From positions 1 to 20,700 of the forward strand of contig CAJUJF010000024.1 of NCBI GenBank assembly GCA_910586825.1: 20,700 bases of DNA, read 5' to 3'. This DNA comes from an uncultured Christensenellaceae bacterium. GTDB taxonomy: Bacteria > Bacillota > Clostridia > Christensenellales > Borkfalkiaceae. Position numbers and translations under genes: made by a program. The notes below the pieces were generated by a model. That model was not told the DNA's origin, did not search any database, and saw nothing but the letters and a program-made list of their open reading frames with translations. Shown piece by piece: positions 1 to 7,873 of this stretch (position 1 is its first letter; every line of letters begins with the position of its first letter).

Positions 1-14
1 TCACAACTCAATTT

Positions 15-89
15 GCAGGAATCGCCTAGCGGTATGGCGTCAGCTTCCCAAGCTGATCCCGGCGGGTTCGACTCCCGTTTCCTGCTCCA
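15..89 (+). tRNA. tRNA-Gly, anticodon CCC
   Basis: The acceptor stem GCAGGAA (15-21) pairs with TTCCTGC (79-85), followed by discriminator T and an encoded CCA end (87-89). The anticodon stem TCAGC/GCTGA encloses the loop TTCCCAA, giving anticodon CCC, which reads glycine codon GGG. The T loop TTCGACT is standard, and a U discriminator is usual for glycine tRNA. Its promoter lies outside the window. Confidence 0.95.
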
Positions 90-90
90 A

Positions 91-126
91 AAAAGCGCGT
101 ATAAAATAATTTTTATACGCGCTTTT
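91..126. terminator. Bidirectional intrinsic terminator
   Basis: A perfect 16-bp inverted repeat (91-106 with 111-126, loop TAAT) carries a GCGCG core flanked by A and T runs. It ends tRNA-Gly on the plus strand. On the minus strand it provides a T run, so it can also end the HtrA transcript coming from the right. Confidence 0.85.
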
Positions 127-191
127 GTTATTTCGTTTTCAATCAGTACGGCTGGCACGTCGAATTGATTTTTAAAAACCCCAAACCGTTT

Positions 192-1541
192 TCAAACGAC
201 GGTCGCAAAGTATTTCGACTCCGTAAACCGCACGGTCACGTCCGTAAATTTTCCCTCGCGGGAAACTTTCAGCACGAGCGTATCGCCGAGACGGACTTTC
301 ATCAACAGATCGGCGACCTGTTGCAACCGCGTGAAATTCATCTGCGTCGTGCCGGACGCGGAGTTCAACGCGGCGGAAATTAAAGTATCCCCTTTCTTCA
401 ATCCGGCGGAATACGCCGCCGTGCCGATTTCCACAGAATCCAGCACGATCTTTTCTTCAATGAAAAATTTTCCGGAAGTCTCGTCGTAAACGCCCTTGTC
501 GTCCTCGACTTTGGTCACGACGCCGAGCCGCGCAAGCCGAACGGCGCCTTCCGCCCGATCGTAGTTATCGAGAATGTTCTGCACGACGGACATCGCGAAA
601 TTCGAAGGGATCGCATAGCCGAAAGCGACCACGCCGCTCGATTCGCTGCGCGCGTTCACAATCCCGACCAGCCGACCCGCCGCGTTAAAAAGCCCGCCGC
701 CCGAATTGCCGTGATTGACGGCGGCGTCGGTGCGGATCTCCGGAAGACGGATGCTCTGCGTTTCGCTGTCCGCGCGCGCAACGTCGATATACTCCGATTC
801 GACGGAAACGATTCCGCCCGTTGCGGAAAACCCCTCGCCGTCGGGATTGCCCAAAGCATACACGCGCTGTCCGACCGCAATCGAATCGGAATCCCCGATC
901 GACGCCGCCGTCGCGTACACGCGGTTTTCCGCCGTCTCTTTCAAATATTCGCTTCCCGTAATTTTGAGCAAGGCGAGATCGTACTCCATCGCCCCGCCGT
1001 AGAATTTCGCCGGAATCGGGCGGGTCGTGCCGCCGTACAGATAGACGTCGATGTTCTTCCCGATCCCGAGTTTGCCGTACCGTTTGCTCACGTTGTAAAC
1101 GACGTGATAATTGGTCACCACCAGAGCGTCGCCTCTGTCCGTGTCGAGCGAGACGATCACGCCCGAGCCGGAGAGGGTCTCTTCCGTCCCGCTCGTGGGA
1201 CGGTAGGTATTCTCGATCGCAACGACGGAAGTGAGCGCGCGGTTGATTGCGGCGGAATCGTCTGCCGCGACCGTTCCAAGCTCTTTGAGAAAATCCAGAT
1301 AAGTACCGCGATAGCCTTCCTGTACCGCTTCTTTATAGAGCGCGTATTCCCGCGTTCCCGCGTCGTAACCGGAACCGAGCCATTCCGCCTCCGTACCCGT
1401 AAATCCTTCGGCGACCGCGCCGTCGTAAGGGAAGTTCGCATCCGGCTTTTTTACCAGCCAATCGCAACCCGCAGAGCCGACCGCGATCGCGCCCGTCAGC
1501 GCGATAATTACGGCGGCAAGCGCAAATTTCTTCTTTTTCAT
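192..1541 (-). CDS. HtrA/DegP-type trypsin-like serine protease with PDZ domain, probable lipoprotein
   Basis: This is an extracytoplasmic protease or chaperone of the S1C (HtrA) family, which deals with misfolded exported proteins. ATG at 1541 is chosen over the in-frame ATG at 1553 because GGAGGTG lies just before it and overlaps the upstream ATG. The protein is 449 residues. A lysine-rich start and hydrophobic stretch end at Cys26 (GSAGC), which suggests lipid anchoring, although the -3 residue is Ser rather than Leu. The catalytic triad is visible as His146 (TNYHVV), Asp188 (YDLALL) and Ser280 (GNSGGG). A PDZ-like region follows at about 340-440, with the ligand-loop-like stretch SAGLKKGDTLIS. 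Between the anchor and the protease domain two short repeats, GFTGTEAEWL and GYRGTYLDFL, lie exactly 30 residues apart. It stands alone with its own promoter and shares the 91-126 terminator. The family call is firm; its substrate is unknown. Confidence 0.9.
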   Translation of the reverse strand: MKKKKFALAAVIIALTGAIAVGSAGCDWLVKKPDANFPYDGAVAEGFTGTEAEWLGSGYDAGTREYALYKEAVQEGYRGTYLDFLKELGTVAADDSAAINRALTSVVAIENTYRPTSGTEETLSGSGVIVSLDTDRGDALVVTNYHVVYNVSKRYGKLGIGKNIDVYLYGGTTRPIPAKFYGGAMEYDLALLKITGSEYLKETAENRVYATAASIGDSDSIAVGQRVYALGNPDGEGFSATGGIVSVESEYIDVARADSETQSIRLPEIRTDAAVNHGNSGGGLFNAAGRLVGIVNARSESSGVVAFGYAIPSNFAMSVVQNILDNYDRAEGAVRLARLGVVTKVEDDKGVYDETSGKFFIEEKIVLDSVEIGTAAYSAGLKKGDTLISAALNSASGTTQMNFTRLQQVADLLMKVRLGDTLVLKVSREGKFTDVTVRFTESKYFATVV

Positions 1542-1592
1542 GTCCACCTCCATCGTGTTACAGCCTTATATGATTACGTACCCGTCGATATC

Positions 1593-1621
1593 ATTATATC
1601 ACACCGTTTCCGAATTTCCAA
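1593..1621 (-). promoter_or_regulatory. Sigma-A-type promoter of the HtrA gene
   Basis: On the minus strand there is TTGGAA (1621-1616), a 17-bp spacer and TATAAT (1598-1593) with an extended TGA before the -10. It would start transcription about 45 bases before the chosen start codon at 1541. Nothing in the short leader suggests further control. Confidence 0.7.
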
Positions 1622-1651
1622 ACATATTTCGTGAAAATGGAGTGAGGACGT

Positions 1652-1711
1652 AAAAAGCGCCCGAAACGGGGACAGACGAAAAGAGCGGAAAGACTCTCGT
1701 CTTTCCGCTCC
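1652..1711 (-). terminator. Tandem terminators after the rubrerythrin operon
   Basis: The first hairpin pairs 1683-1694 with 1699-1710 (12 bp, loop of four) and is followed on the minus strand by TTTT. A second, smaller one pairs CCCG with CGGG (1660-1670) and leads into CGCTTTTT (1652-1656). Together they close the three-gene transcript rubrerythrin plus two small genes. Confidence 0.75.
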
Positions 1712-1719
1712 CCGAACAT

Positions 1720-1854
1720 TTAAAGGTCGTCGGCATCCTGTACGGGTTTTTCGTATACGTCGTCCGTATTTACGCCCGTATAGCTTCCGAGCGAATCCTC
1801 GTAGGATTGCATATCAGCGCCTTTTTTGAAAACGCATTTTTTGCGCTTCGGCAT
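1720..1854 (-). CDS. Small protein of 44 residues, unknown function
   Basis: This open frame encodes 44 residues: a basic N-terminus (MPKRKKCVFKKG) and an acidic C-terminal half that ends in PVQDADDL. The ATG at 1854 follows the TAA of the previous small gene directly (TAAATG), so translation is probably coupled. No separate ribosome binding site is obvious, although the upstream sequence contains AAGGAC. It has no membrane segment or signal peptide. The tail GSYTGV...PVQDADDL resembles short proteins I recall from other Clostridia, but I cannot name a family and assign no function. The position, coupled behind rubrerythrin and ahead of a strong terminator, supports a real gene. Confidence 0.6.
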   Translation of the reverse strand: MPKRKKCVFKKGADMQSYEDSLGSYTGVNTDDVYEKPVQDADDL

Positions 1855-1980
1855 TTACTTGCAGTCCTTGGCGTCTTTCGCGTTCTTCACGTTCTGAGCG
1901 CCGTTCGCGCTCTTGTTCTTCGTCGTGCCGTTCGCTTTGTTGTTGATCTTGTTGTTGATCTTGTTGTTCGCCTTTTTCAT
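1855..1980 (-). CDS. Small Asn/Lys-rich protein of 41 residues, unknown function
   Basis: This gene encodes 41 residues made almost entirely of Asn, Lys, Ala and Ile, with a repeat of the unit NNKI near the start (NNKINNKINNK) and a single Cys near the end (AKDCK). ATG at 1980 overlaps the rubrerythrin stop as ATGA, and AAGGAG sits at the usual distance inside the rubrerythrin 3' end, so initiation is well supported. The strongly basic, repetitive, low-complexity make-up suggests an unstructured or nucleic-acid-binding peptide, but that is inference only. Its next neighbour, the 44-residue gene, starts directly after its stop codon. Confidence 0.65.
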   Translation of the reverse strand: MKKANNKINNKINNKANGTTKNKSANGAQNVKNAKDAKDCK

Positions 1981-2573
1981 ATATTCTCCTTTTTGAAGGG
2001 CAAATGAAGTTCGGTTTCACCTTGTTTCGCGCCGCACAACGGGCAGACTTTCCACGCTTCTTTCGAAGTGTGCATATATCCGCACTCCCCGCAAATCCAC
2101 AGCATCGGTCGTTCCGCTTTGTAGAGGGAGCCGTCCTTGAACGCCTCGTAGAGATATTCGAAGATGATCTGATGATTTGCTTCCACCCTCGCAACCTGTT
2201 CGAATTTGAGCGCGATTTGCTCAAACCCCTCTTCCCGCGCAATTTTCGCAAAATTCGGATAAATCGATTCCGATTCGCTCCGTTCGTCGATCGCCGCAAA
2301 TTTCAGATTGTCTGCGAGTGATCCCGCATGAAAGGGATAGCTTGCGTCGATATGAATATCGTCTCTGCTTCCCGCATTTTTCAGAATCGCCTCGAAGAAA
2401 ATCCGCGCATGATTGGTTTCGTTTTTCGCAATCGTACGCACTGTATTTGCCAGCGCCTCCAATCCTTCGCGCATTGCCGCCTTTGCCGTAAGTTGATACC
2501 GCATGCCCGCCTGACATTCTCCCGCAAAACCTCTTGCGAGATTGATGCAGGTCTGCGTTTTGGTAAAATCCAT
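1977..2573 (-). CDS. rbr: Rubrerythrin
   Basis: Rubrerythrin is a cytoplasmic peroxide-scavenging diiron enzyme of anaerobes, reducing hydrogen peroxide with electrons from NADH through rubredoxin-type proteins. The 198-residue product has an N-terminal ferritin-like four-helix domain with iron ligands Glu19 (FAGEC), Glu52 and His55 (NETNHARIF) and the second-half EANH motif. A C-terminal rubredoxin-like iron domain follows, with the cysteine pairs CGEC and CPLC. The length is typical. ATG at 2573 has GGGAGG upstream. It is the first gene of a three-gene unit with two tiny coupled genes. A terminator at 2653-2680 separates it from the ClC gene, so it should have its own promoter in 2574-2652, but I could not identify convincing -35 and -10 boxes there. 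Confidence 0.93.
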   Translation of the reverse strand: MDFTKTQTCINLARGFAGECQAGMRYQLTAKAAMREGLEALANTVRTIAKNETNHARIFFEAILKNAGSRDDIHIDASYPFHAGSLADNLKFAAIDERSESESIYPNFAKIAREEGFEQIALKFEQVARVEANHQIIFEYLYEAFKDGSLYKAERPMLWICGECGYMHTSKEAWKVCPLCGAKQGETELHLPFKKENI

Positions 2574-2652
2574 CCTTTATCCTCCCTTCGCAAATATTTT
2601 GGACGGATTTTGCGCCGTCTATACCTCAACCGCATCAGGAAAGTTTTGGCGT

Positions 2653-2680
2653 AAAAAAAAGGCGGAACCGTTCCGCCTTT
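2653..2680 (-). terminator. Intrinsic terminator of the ClC gene
   Basis: On the minus strand AAAGGCGGAA pairs with TTCCGCCTTT around a CGG loop, followed by a run of eight T (A at 2653-2660). It lies 13 bases after the ClC stop codon. Confidence 0.88.
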
Positions 2681-2693
2681 CGAAATTACCGAT

Positions 2694-4304
2694 TTATTCT
2701 TTTTCCGTATCGATCAACTCGCCCACCGTGGTTGCAAGCAGTCCGAGATAATCCTCTTCGTTCGAAGTCTCGCCCACGACCGTCAGCACGTCTCCCGCGA
2801 ACAGCGCGGAATTGCCGTCCGGCACGATGCTCTCGCCCTCGTGTTCCAGCGCGGTGATGCGCGCGCCCGCGGGCCAGAGAACGTCGCGCACCGTTCTTCC
2901 CGCCGCGATCGTCCCCGCAAGCACCCGCAAACGGACGGTAATCTTGCGCTTGACTTCCCTCTTCCGCCCCTCTTCGATGAGATCGTCGAGCAGTTTGTCG
3001 TAAAGGGGCTCCGTACGGAAAACGTCTCCCGTGATATACCCGATCGCGACGCCGAGAATGGCGGGCAGTAAAAAGGTGAAATTCCAGGTAAGTTCCACCA
3101 CCATGACGATGCCCGTGATCGGCGCCTTGACGACCGTCGTGAAAAACACCGACATGCAGATCATGATCAAGACGTCCGCATACGCGGGGTTCATGCCCAT
3201 CGCGGTACAGGCGAGCGTTAAAAGCGCGCCGAGTCCCGCGCCGACCGCGAGCATGGGAATAAAGATCCCGCACGGCACGCCCGCGCCGACGTTTAATACG
3301 GTCGCCGCGATCTTCAAGGCGACGACGATGAGAAGGGTCGCCCAGAGCGGAGAGGAAAAAATGCGATTCAAGCCCGAAGCGCCGCTGCCGAGTTCGCTGA
3401 TGAACCCGTGTCCGCCGCCGATCGCGTACACCGTGATCAGTCCGAACGCGCCCGCCGCGAGAAAGGGAACGAGCATCTTGCCCACGCCTTTGAAGAACGT
3501 GATTTTTTGAAACGCCTTTTTGGACAGAAAGAGCAGAAAATAGAACCCGACCGCCGCGACCGAACAGACGATCGCCGCGAACAAGACGTAGAGATAAAAG
3601 GAAAAATCGGAGGGATCGACTGCAAATTCGAAAGTGGAAAACACGGCGTCCACCCCGAAGCCCATCAGCGGCCGCAACAGATTGCGGGTCAGCACCGCGA
3701 CGATCACCGAGGAAAACGCGCAGATGAACACTTCCGGCGTAAACCGCTTGTGCGCCTCTTCGAACGCGAACGCCATTCCCGTGAGCGGCGCGTTGAACGC
3801 GACGGCAAGCCCTGCGCACGCACCGCCCGTGATCTGATACCGCCGCACCGTCGCGTTGCGCTTCAACAGATCGCTCGTGCCGTACCCGCACGCGCCGCCG
3901 ATGGTGAGGCTCGGCCCTTCGCTCCCCGCCGAAAGCCCCATGAAAATGGTAAACAGCGACGCCGCGAACGTCGCGGGCAGCACCTGCCACCACTTATAAC
4001 GGATCAGTCCGCGCGTCGCGCCCTCCGTCTGCGGGATCCCGCTTCCGCGGATGATGGGCAGAAATTTCAGCACCCCGCCGATGACGACGGAACCGAGCGC
4101 AAGCGCCAGAAAGAGCAACGGAATAAACGCGGGATGATCGCGGAAAAACCCGTAATATCCGGCGGCAAATTCTTCCGTCATGGAAGCGAGCATATTGTAC
4201 AGCGTTACGACGATCCCCGCAAACAGACCCGTAAGCCCGCCGACGACGATAATCTGCGCGCCGTTTCCGGCTTTATTGCCGATACGTTTCACAAAATCTT
4301 TCAT
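2694..4304 (-). CDS. ClC-family chloride/proton antiporter with C-terminal TrkA-C domain
   Basis: This is an integral membrane anion transporter of 536 residues with about ten or more hydrophobic segments. Family motifs are visible: GSGIP (about 87-91, selectivity Ser), GSEGP (gating Glu about 129; the usual Arg or Lys of this motif is Ser here) and GIFIP (about 345). A Glu pair in FAFEEAHKRF (182-183) matches the internal proton glutamate of E. coli ClC, and PLYDKL holds the likely chloride-binding Tyr. Having both glutamates predicts H+/Cl- exchange rather than a channel. The last 80 or so residues look like a TrkA-C (RCK-C) ligand domain. Start choice: GTG 4328 and ATG 4313 lie within or before the -10 box, so ATG 4304 is preferred. 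It lacks a clear ribosome binding site. Confidence 0.9.
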   Translation of the reverse strand: MKDFVKRIGNKAGNGAQIIVVGGLTGLFAGIVVTLYNMLASMTEEFAAGYYGFFRDHPAFIPLLFLALALGSVVIGGVLKFLPIIRGSGIPQTEGATRGLIRYKWWQVLPATFAASLFTIFMGLSAGSEGPSLTIGGACGYGTSDLLKRNATVRRYQITGGACAGLAVAFNAPLTGMAFAFEEAHKRFTPEVFICAFSSVIVAVLTRNLLRPLMGFGVDAVFSTFEFAVDPSDFSFYLYVLFAAIVCSVAAVGFYFLLFLSKKAFQKITFFKGVGKMLVPFLAAGAFGLITVYAIGGGHGFISELGSGASGLNRIFSSPLWATLLIVVALKIAATVLNVGAGVPCGIFIPMLAVGAGLGALLTLACTAMGMNPAYADVLIMICMSVFFTTVVKAPITGIVMVVELTWNFTFLLPAILGVAIGYITGDVFRTEPLYDKLLDDLIEEGRKREVKRKITVRLRVLAGTIAAGRTVRDVLWPAGARITALEHEGESIVPDGNSALFAGDVLTVVGETSNEEDYLGLLATTVGELIDTEKE

Positions 4305-4311
4305 TCCGATC

Positions 4312-4339
4312 ATTATACTACATTTCACATAAAAAGCAA
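4312..4339 (-). promoter_or_regulatory. Probable promoter of the ClC gene, overlapping the preceding terminator
   Basis: On the minus strand TTGCTT (4339-4334), a 16-bp spacer and a perfect TATAAT (4317-4312). The predicted start point is at about 4305, next to ATG 4304, so the mRNA would have almost no leader. The -35 box uses the T run of the ABC-operon terminator. Confidence 0.6.
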
Positions 4340-4374
4340 ACGATTTCAGCTTTGCACCGCGTGAAATCGTTTGC
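4331..4374 (-). terminator. Intrinsic terminator of the exchanger-ABC operon
   Basis: GCAAACGATTTCA (4374-4362 on the minus strand) pairs perfectly over 13 bp with 4348-4336, loop 13 bases, and runs into TTTTT (4335-4331). It lies 9 bases after the stop of the last ABC gene. Confidence 0.85.
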
Positions 4375-4382
4375 CCGTATTT

Positions 4383-6131
4383 TTAGCCCGCGAATTGCGC
4401 GCGGTACAGATCCGCATAAAACCCGTTCCGCCGCAACAGTTCGTCGTGCGTGCCCTGCTCGACGACCCGCCCCGCGTTCATCACCAGAATCACGTCCGCG
4501 TTCTTGATCGTAGAAAGCCTGTGCGCAACGACAAAGCACGTTCTCCCCTGCATGAGTTTCGCAAACGCATCCTGCACCTTATGCTCCGTGCGGGTGTCGA
4601 TATTGCTCGTCGCCTCGTCCAAAATCAGCATCGGCGGACGGCACAACATGATGCGTGCAATGCACAAAAGCTGCTTCTGCCCCTGCGAAAGACTGCCTTC
4701 GCCGCCCACGACGGTGTCGTAACCTTTGGGAAGTCGGGTGATGAAAGAATGCGCATGCGCCGCTTTCGCCGCCGCGATCATCTCCTCTTCCGTACAGTCC
4801 GGCGCGCCCATGCACAGGTTTTCCCGCACCGTACCCTCTTTCAGCCAGGTCTCCTGCAACACCATGCCGTAGTTCTTTCGGAGCGAACGGCGCGTGATCG
4901 CGCGCACGTCGTATCCGTCGACCGAAACGCTTCCGCCGTTCACGTCGTAAAACCGCATCAGAAGATTGATGACGGTCGTCTTGCCGCAACCGGTAGGGCC
5001 CACGATCGCGACCCGCTGTCCCGGTTTCGCCGCGACGTTCAGCCTCTTGATCAGCTCGACGTCCGGACGGTAAGAAAAATCCACGTCTTTCAGCGCGATC
5101 AGTCCCTCCGCTTTTTCCAGCTCCGCGTTCTCCGCGTCGGAAGGCTCTTCCTCTTCCCCGATCAGCGCGAACAGGCGCGCGGCGCACGCGAGCGCGTTCT
5201 GGAACTCGGTTACGACTTCCGAAATTTCGTTGAACGGTTTGGTGTACTGATTGGAATAGGAAAGGAAGGTCGTCAGATTCCCCACGCTGAAAACGCCGCC
5301 CGTGGAGATGACAAACATCGCGCCCGCAAACGCAACCGCGGCATAGACGACGGAGTTGACGAAACGGGTAACGGGGTTGGTCGTGGAAGAAAAGAACACG
5401 GCGCGCAGCGAACATTTGCGCATCCGCTCGTTCTTTTCGGCAAAGATCTCTTCGTTTTCATCCTCGTGCGTATACGCCTTCACGACTTTCAGATTCCCGA
5501 TCATTTCATCGATAAACGCCGTCTGTTCGGCGCGCACTTCCGACTGCTTTTTGAACATGGAATAAGTGCGGGAAGCGATGAACTTCGAGCAGAACAGCGA
5601 CAGCGGCGTAATGCAGAACACGACGAGCGCGATCTCCCAACGGATCGCGAGCATGATGACGAGAACGCCCGCAATCGTCGAAAGCCCCGTAAAGAGCTGC
5701 GTAAAGCCGAGAAGCAACCCGTCGGAAAACTGTTCCGCATCCGTCACGATCACGCCGGCGATTTCGCCGTAAGCGCGGTCGTCGAGATAGCGTAACGGAA
5801 GCCGCTCGATTTTGCGGAAAGCGTCCCGACGCACGTCGGCAAGCACGTGATAACAGACGCGGTTGTTGCAAAGGCTCATGAGCCATTGCGCGAGCGCGCC
5901 CCCCGCGATACAGCCGCCGATCACGGCGAACAGTTGCATCAGCCCTGCGAAATCCACGTTCCCGACGCCGACGATCTTGTCGATCGCCTTGCCGACGAAA
6001 TAGGGCACTGCGAGCTGTCCCGCGACCGTTGCCGCCGCGAGCAGAACGGTGCAAAAGAGAAGCGCAGCGTACGGTTTGAGATACCGCAGAATTTCCCGAA
6101 ACGTTTTACGCGACGTCGTTCTGGTTTTCAT
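4383..6131 (-). CDS. ABC exporter half-transporter, catalytically complete subunit of a heterodimer
   Basis: This 582-residue protein fuses a six-helix ABC exporter membrane domain (about 15-310) to a nucleotide-binding domain (about 345-580). Walker A is GPTGCGKTT (near 378), the signature is LSQGQ, Walker B with catalytic Glu is MLILDEATS, and the switch His is in VAHRLS. The non-standard LSQGQ signature is typical of the subunit whose partner has a degenerate ATPase site, as in TM287/288 and LmrCD. ATG 6131 is chosen because it overlaps the previous stop as ATGA and follows GGGGAGG; an open frame continues upstream to 6185 but lies inside the partner gene. It is the last gene of the exchanger-ABC operon. 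Exporters of this kind move drugs, lipids or peptides outward; the substrate cannot be read from the sequence. Confidence 0.92.
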   Translation of the reverse strand: MKTRTTSRKTFREILRYLKPYAALLFCTVLLAAATVAGQLAVPYFVGKAIDKIVGVGNVDFAGLMQLFAVIGGCIAGGALAQWLMSLCNNRVCYHVLADVRRDAFRKIERLPLRYLDDRAYGEIAGVIVTDAEQFSDGLLLGFTQLFTGLSTIAGVLVIMLAIRWEIALVVFCITPLSLFCSKFIASRTYSMFKKQSEVRAEQTAFIDEMIGNLKVVKAYTHEDENEEIFAEKNERMRKCSLRAVFFSSTTNPVTRFVNSVVYAAVAFAGAMFVISTGGVFSVGNLTTFLSYSNQYTKPFNEISEVVTEFQNALACAARLFALIGEEEEPSDAENAELEKAEGLIALKDVDFSYRPDVELIKRLNVAAKPGQRVAIVGPTGCGKTTVINLLMRFYDVNGGSVSVDGYDVRAITRRSLRKNYGMVLQETWLKEGTVRENLCMGAPDCTEEEMIAAAKAAHAHSFITRLPKGYDTVVGGEGSLSQGQKQLLCIARIMLCRPPMLILDEATSNIDTRTEHKVQDAFAKLMQGRTCFVVAHRLSTIKNADVILVMNAGRVVEQGTHDELLRRNGFYADLYRAQFAG

Positions 6132-7852
6132 GCGCTTTCCTCCCCGCGTTCCTGCGAATCGTAAATTTCCCGATACACGGCGCACGACGACAGCAGTTCG
6201 TCGTGCGTGCCGACGCCGATCGCTTTACCGTCTTCCAGGACGACGATCAGATCGGCATGACGGACGGAAGAAGTGCGTTGGGAAACGAGAAACACCGTAC
6301 AGTCGAGCTCTTTCAACGCGCGGCGCAACTTGGCGTCCGTCGCGTAGTCGAGCGCCGACGACGAATCGTCGAGAATGAGGATCTGCGGCTTGCGCACGAG
6401 CGCGCGGGCGATCGTGAGCCGTTGCCGCTGTCCGCCCGAGAGGTTTTTTCCCTCCTGCGCGATCTCGCCGTCCAGCCCGCCCTTTGCGGCGACGACGTCC
6501 TCCGCCTGCGCGGTCGCGACCGCTTTGATCAGGTCCTCTTCCGACGCGGACGGCGCGCCCCATAACAGATTGGAACGGATCGTCCCCTGAAACAGCACGG
6601 CGCGCTGAGGGACGACCCCTACGATCTCCCGCAACCTTTCGGCGGGAACCGCCTTCACGTCCGTCCCGTTCACGCGGACGGCGCCCTCCGTCGTTTCGTA
6701 AAAACGGGGGATCAGATTGACGAGCGTGCTCTTTCCCGAACCGGTGCCGCCGAGAACGCCCACCACCTGACCTTTCTTCGCCGTAAAGGAAATTCCTTCG
6801 AGCGCGGGCGCGCCACCGCCGCGATAAGTAAACGAAACGTTTTCGAACGAAACGGCGTCCTCCCCTTTCGGTTCCGCCGCGTTGTCCGAAACGGACGACT
6901 CGCCCGACTGATCGAGCACCGCGCCGATCCGCTTTTCGCAGGACACCGCTTTCGTGATCGTGAAGATGAGATTCGCAAGTTTTACGAGTTCCACGAGAAT
7001 GATCGAAAGATAGCTGTACAACGCGATCACGTCTCCCTGTTCGATCCCGCCGCCGTTTACGCGTAACGCGCCGACATAGACGAGCGCGATCACCGCGACG
7101 CTTACGAGCACGTAAGTGAGCGGCGCCATGAGAGAGGAGACGAACCCCGATTTTTTTTGCGCGGCGCAGAGCTCCGCATTCCGTCTTCCGAATTCTTCGA
7201 TTTCGTTCGTCTCGTTGCAGAAAGCGCGGATGACGCGCGCGCCCGCGAGGTTTTCACGGGTGGAGCCGTACACCCTGTCGAGCCTTCCCTGCACGCGGCG
7301 GTATAGCGGGATCCCCGCCGCCATCACCGCCGCGACGACGGCGATCAGAAAGGGCAACACCGCGACGAACACGAGCGCCGTATACGCGTCTTTCACGAAC
7401 GCCATCGCCGTCGCGCCGAACACGATGAGCGGCGAGCGCAACAGCAGACGGAGGGTCATGTTCACGCCCGCCTGCACCTGATTCACGTCGCTCGTCATGC
7501 GCGTGATCATCGCCGAAGTGCCCGTCTCGTCGATCTGCGCATAGGAAAAGGACTGCAATTTGCAAAAGAGCCGCATGCGCAACCGCGCCGAAGCGCCGAC
7601 CGCGGCGCGAGCGGCGAAATACTGCGCGGTAAGCGAAAAGGCAAGCCCGACGATTCCGAACCCGACGAGAATGAGACAGCCGACGAGAACGAACGTCTTA
7701 TCCGCGCCGTTCGCGCCGTTGATCCCGCGGTTGACGATCGCCGCGACCACGAGCGGAACGACGAGTTCCATCGCCGCCTCCAACAGCTTGAACAGCGGCG
7801 CGAGCACCGCCTCTTTCCGATAACCTTTCAAACAGGAATACAGATGTTTCAA
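6128..7852 (-). CDS. ABC exporter half-transporter, degenerate-site subunit of a heterodimer
   Basis: This protein is 574 residues, with a membrane domain (about 15-300) and a nucleotide-binding domain (about 330-570). Walker A GGTGSGKST and signature LSGGQRQR are intact. Walker B reads ILILDDSSS, with Asp in place of the catalytic Glu, and the switch His is Gln (VSQRTSS). Those two changes, matched with the partner's LSQGQ, define a heterodimer with one degenerate and one active ATP site. The start is TTG at 7852, with AAGGAG five bases before it; no better-placed ATG is seen. It follows the exchanger after 21 bases and overlaps the next gene as ATGA, so all three genes are probably one transcript under the manganese-type leader. 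The paired exporter assignment is strong; the substrate is unknown. Confidence 0.92.
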   Translation of the reverse strand: MKHLYSCLKGYRKEAVLAPLFKLLEAAMELVVPLVVAAIVNRGINGANGADKTFVLVGCLILVGFGIVGLAFSLTAQYFAARAAVGASARLRMRLFCKLQSFSYAQIDETGTSAMITRMTSDVNQVQAGVNMTLRLLLRSPLIVFGATAMAFVKDAYTALVFVAVLPFLIAVVAAVMAAGIPLYRRVQGRLDRVYGSTRENLAGARVIRAFCNETNEIEEFGRRNAELCAAQKKSGFVSSLMAPLTYVLVSVAVIALVYVGALRVNGGGIEQGDVIALYSYLSIILVELVKLANLIFTITKAVSCEKRIGAVLDQSGESSVSDNAAEPKGEDAVSFENVSFTYRGGGAPALEGISFTAKKGQVVGVLGGTGSGKSTLVNLIPRFYETTEGAVRVNGTDVKAVPAERLREIVGVVPQRAVLFQGTIRSNLLWGAPSASEEDLIKAVATAQAEDVVAAKGGLDGEIAQEGKNLSGGQRQRLTIARALVRKPQILILDDSSSALDYATDAKLRRALKELDCTVFLVSQRTSSVRHADLIVVLEDGKAIGVGTHDELLSSCAVYREIYDSQERGEESA

Positions 7853-7873
7853 AAGAACTCCTTAAAAACCGGA

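Noticed and set aside
1855..1980. Asn/Lys repeat region as a DNA repeat or CRISPR-like array
   Set aside because: The AACAACAAGATC repeats are a few codons long, without spacers, and are explained by the repetitive peptide. No CRISPR or cas gene is present in the window.
2574..2652. Promoter of rubrerythrin
   Set aside because: Candidate boxes such as TTGAGG or TATAGA do not pair with a partner at proper spacing, so none is reported although one is expected.
4371..5795. 474-codon open frame on the plus strand
   Set aside because: It lies wholly opposite the ABC exporter gene, is rich in Arg and His as expected from antisense reading of this GC-rich sequence, and shows no recognisable domain.
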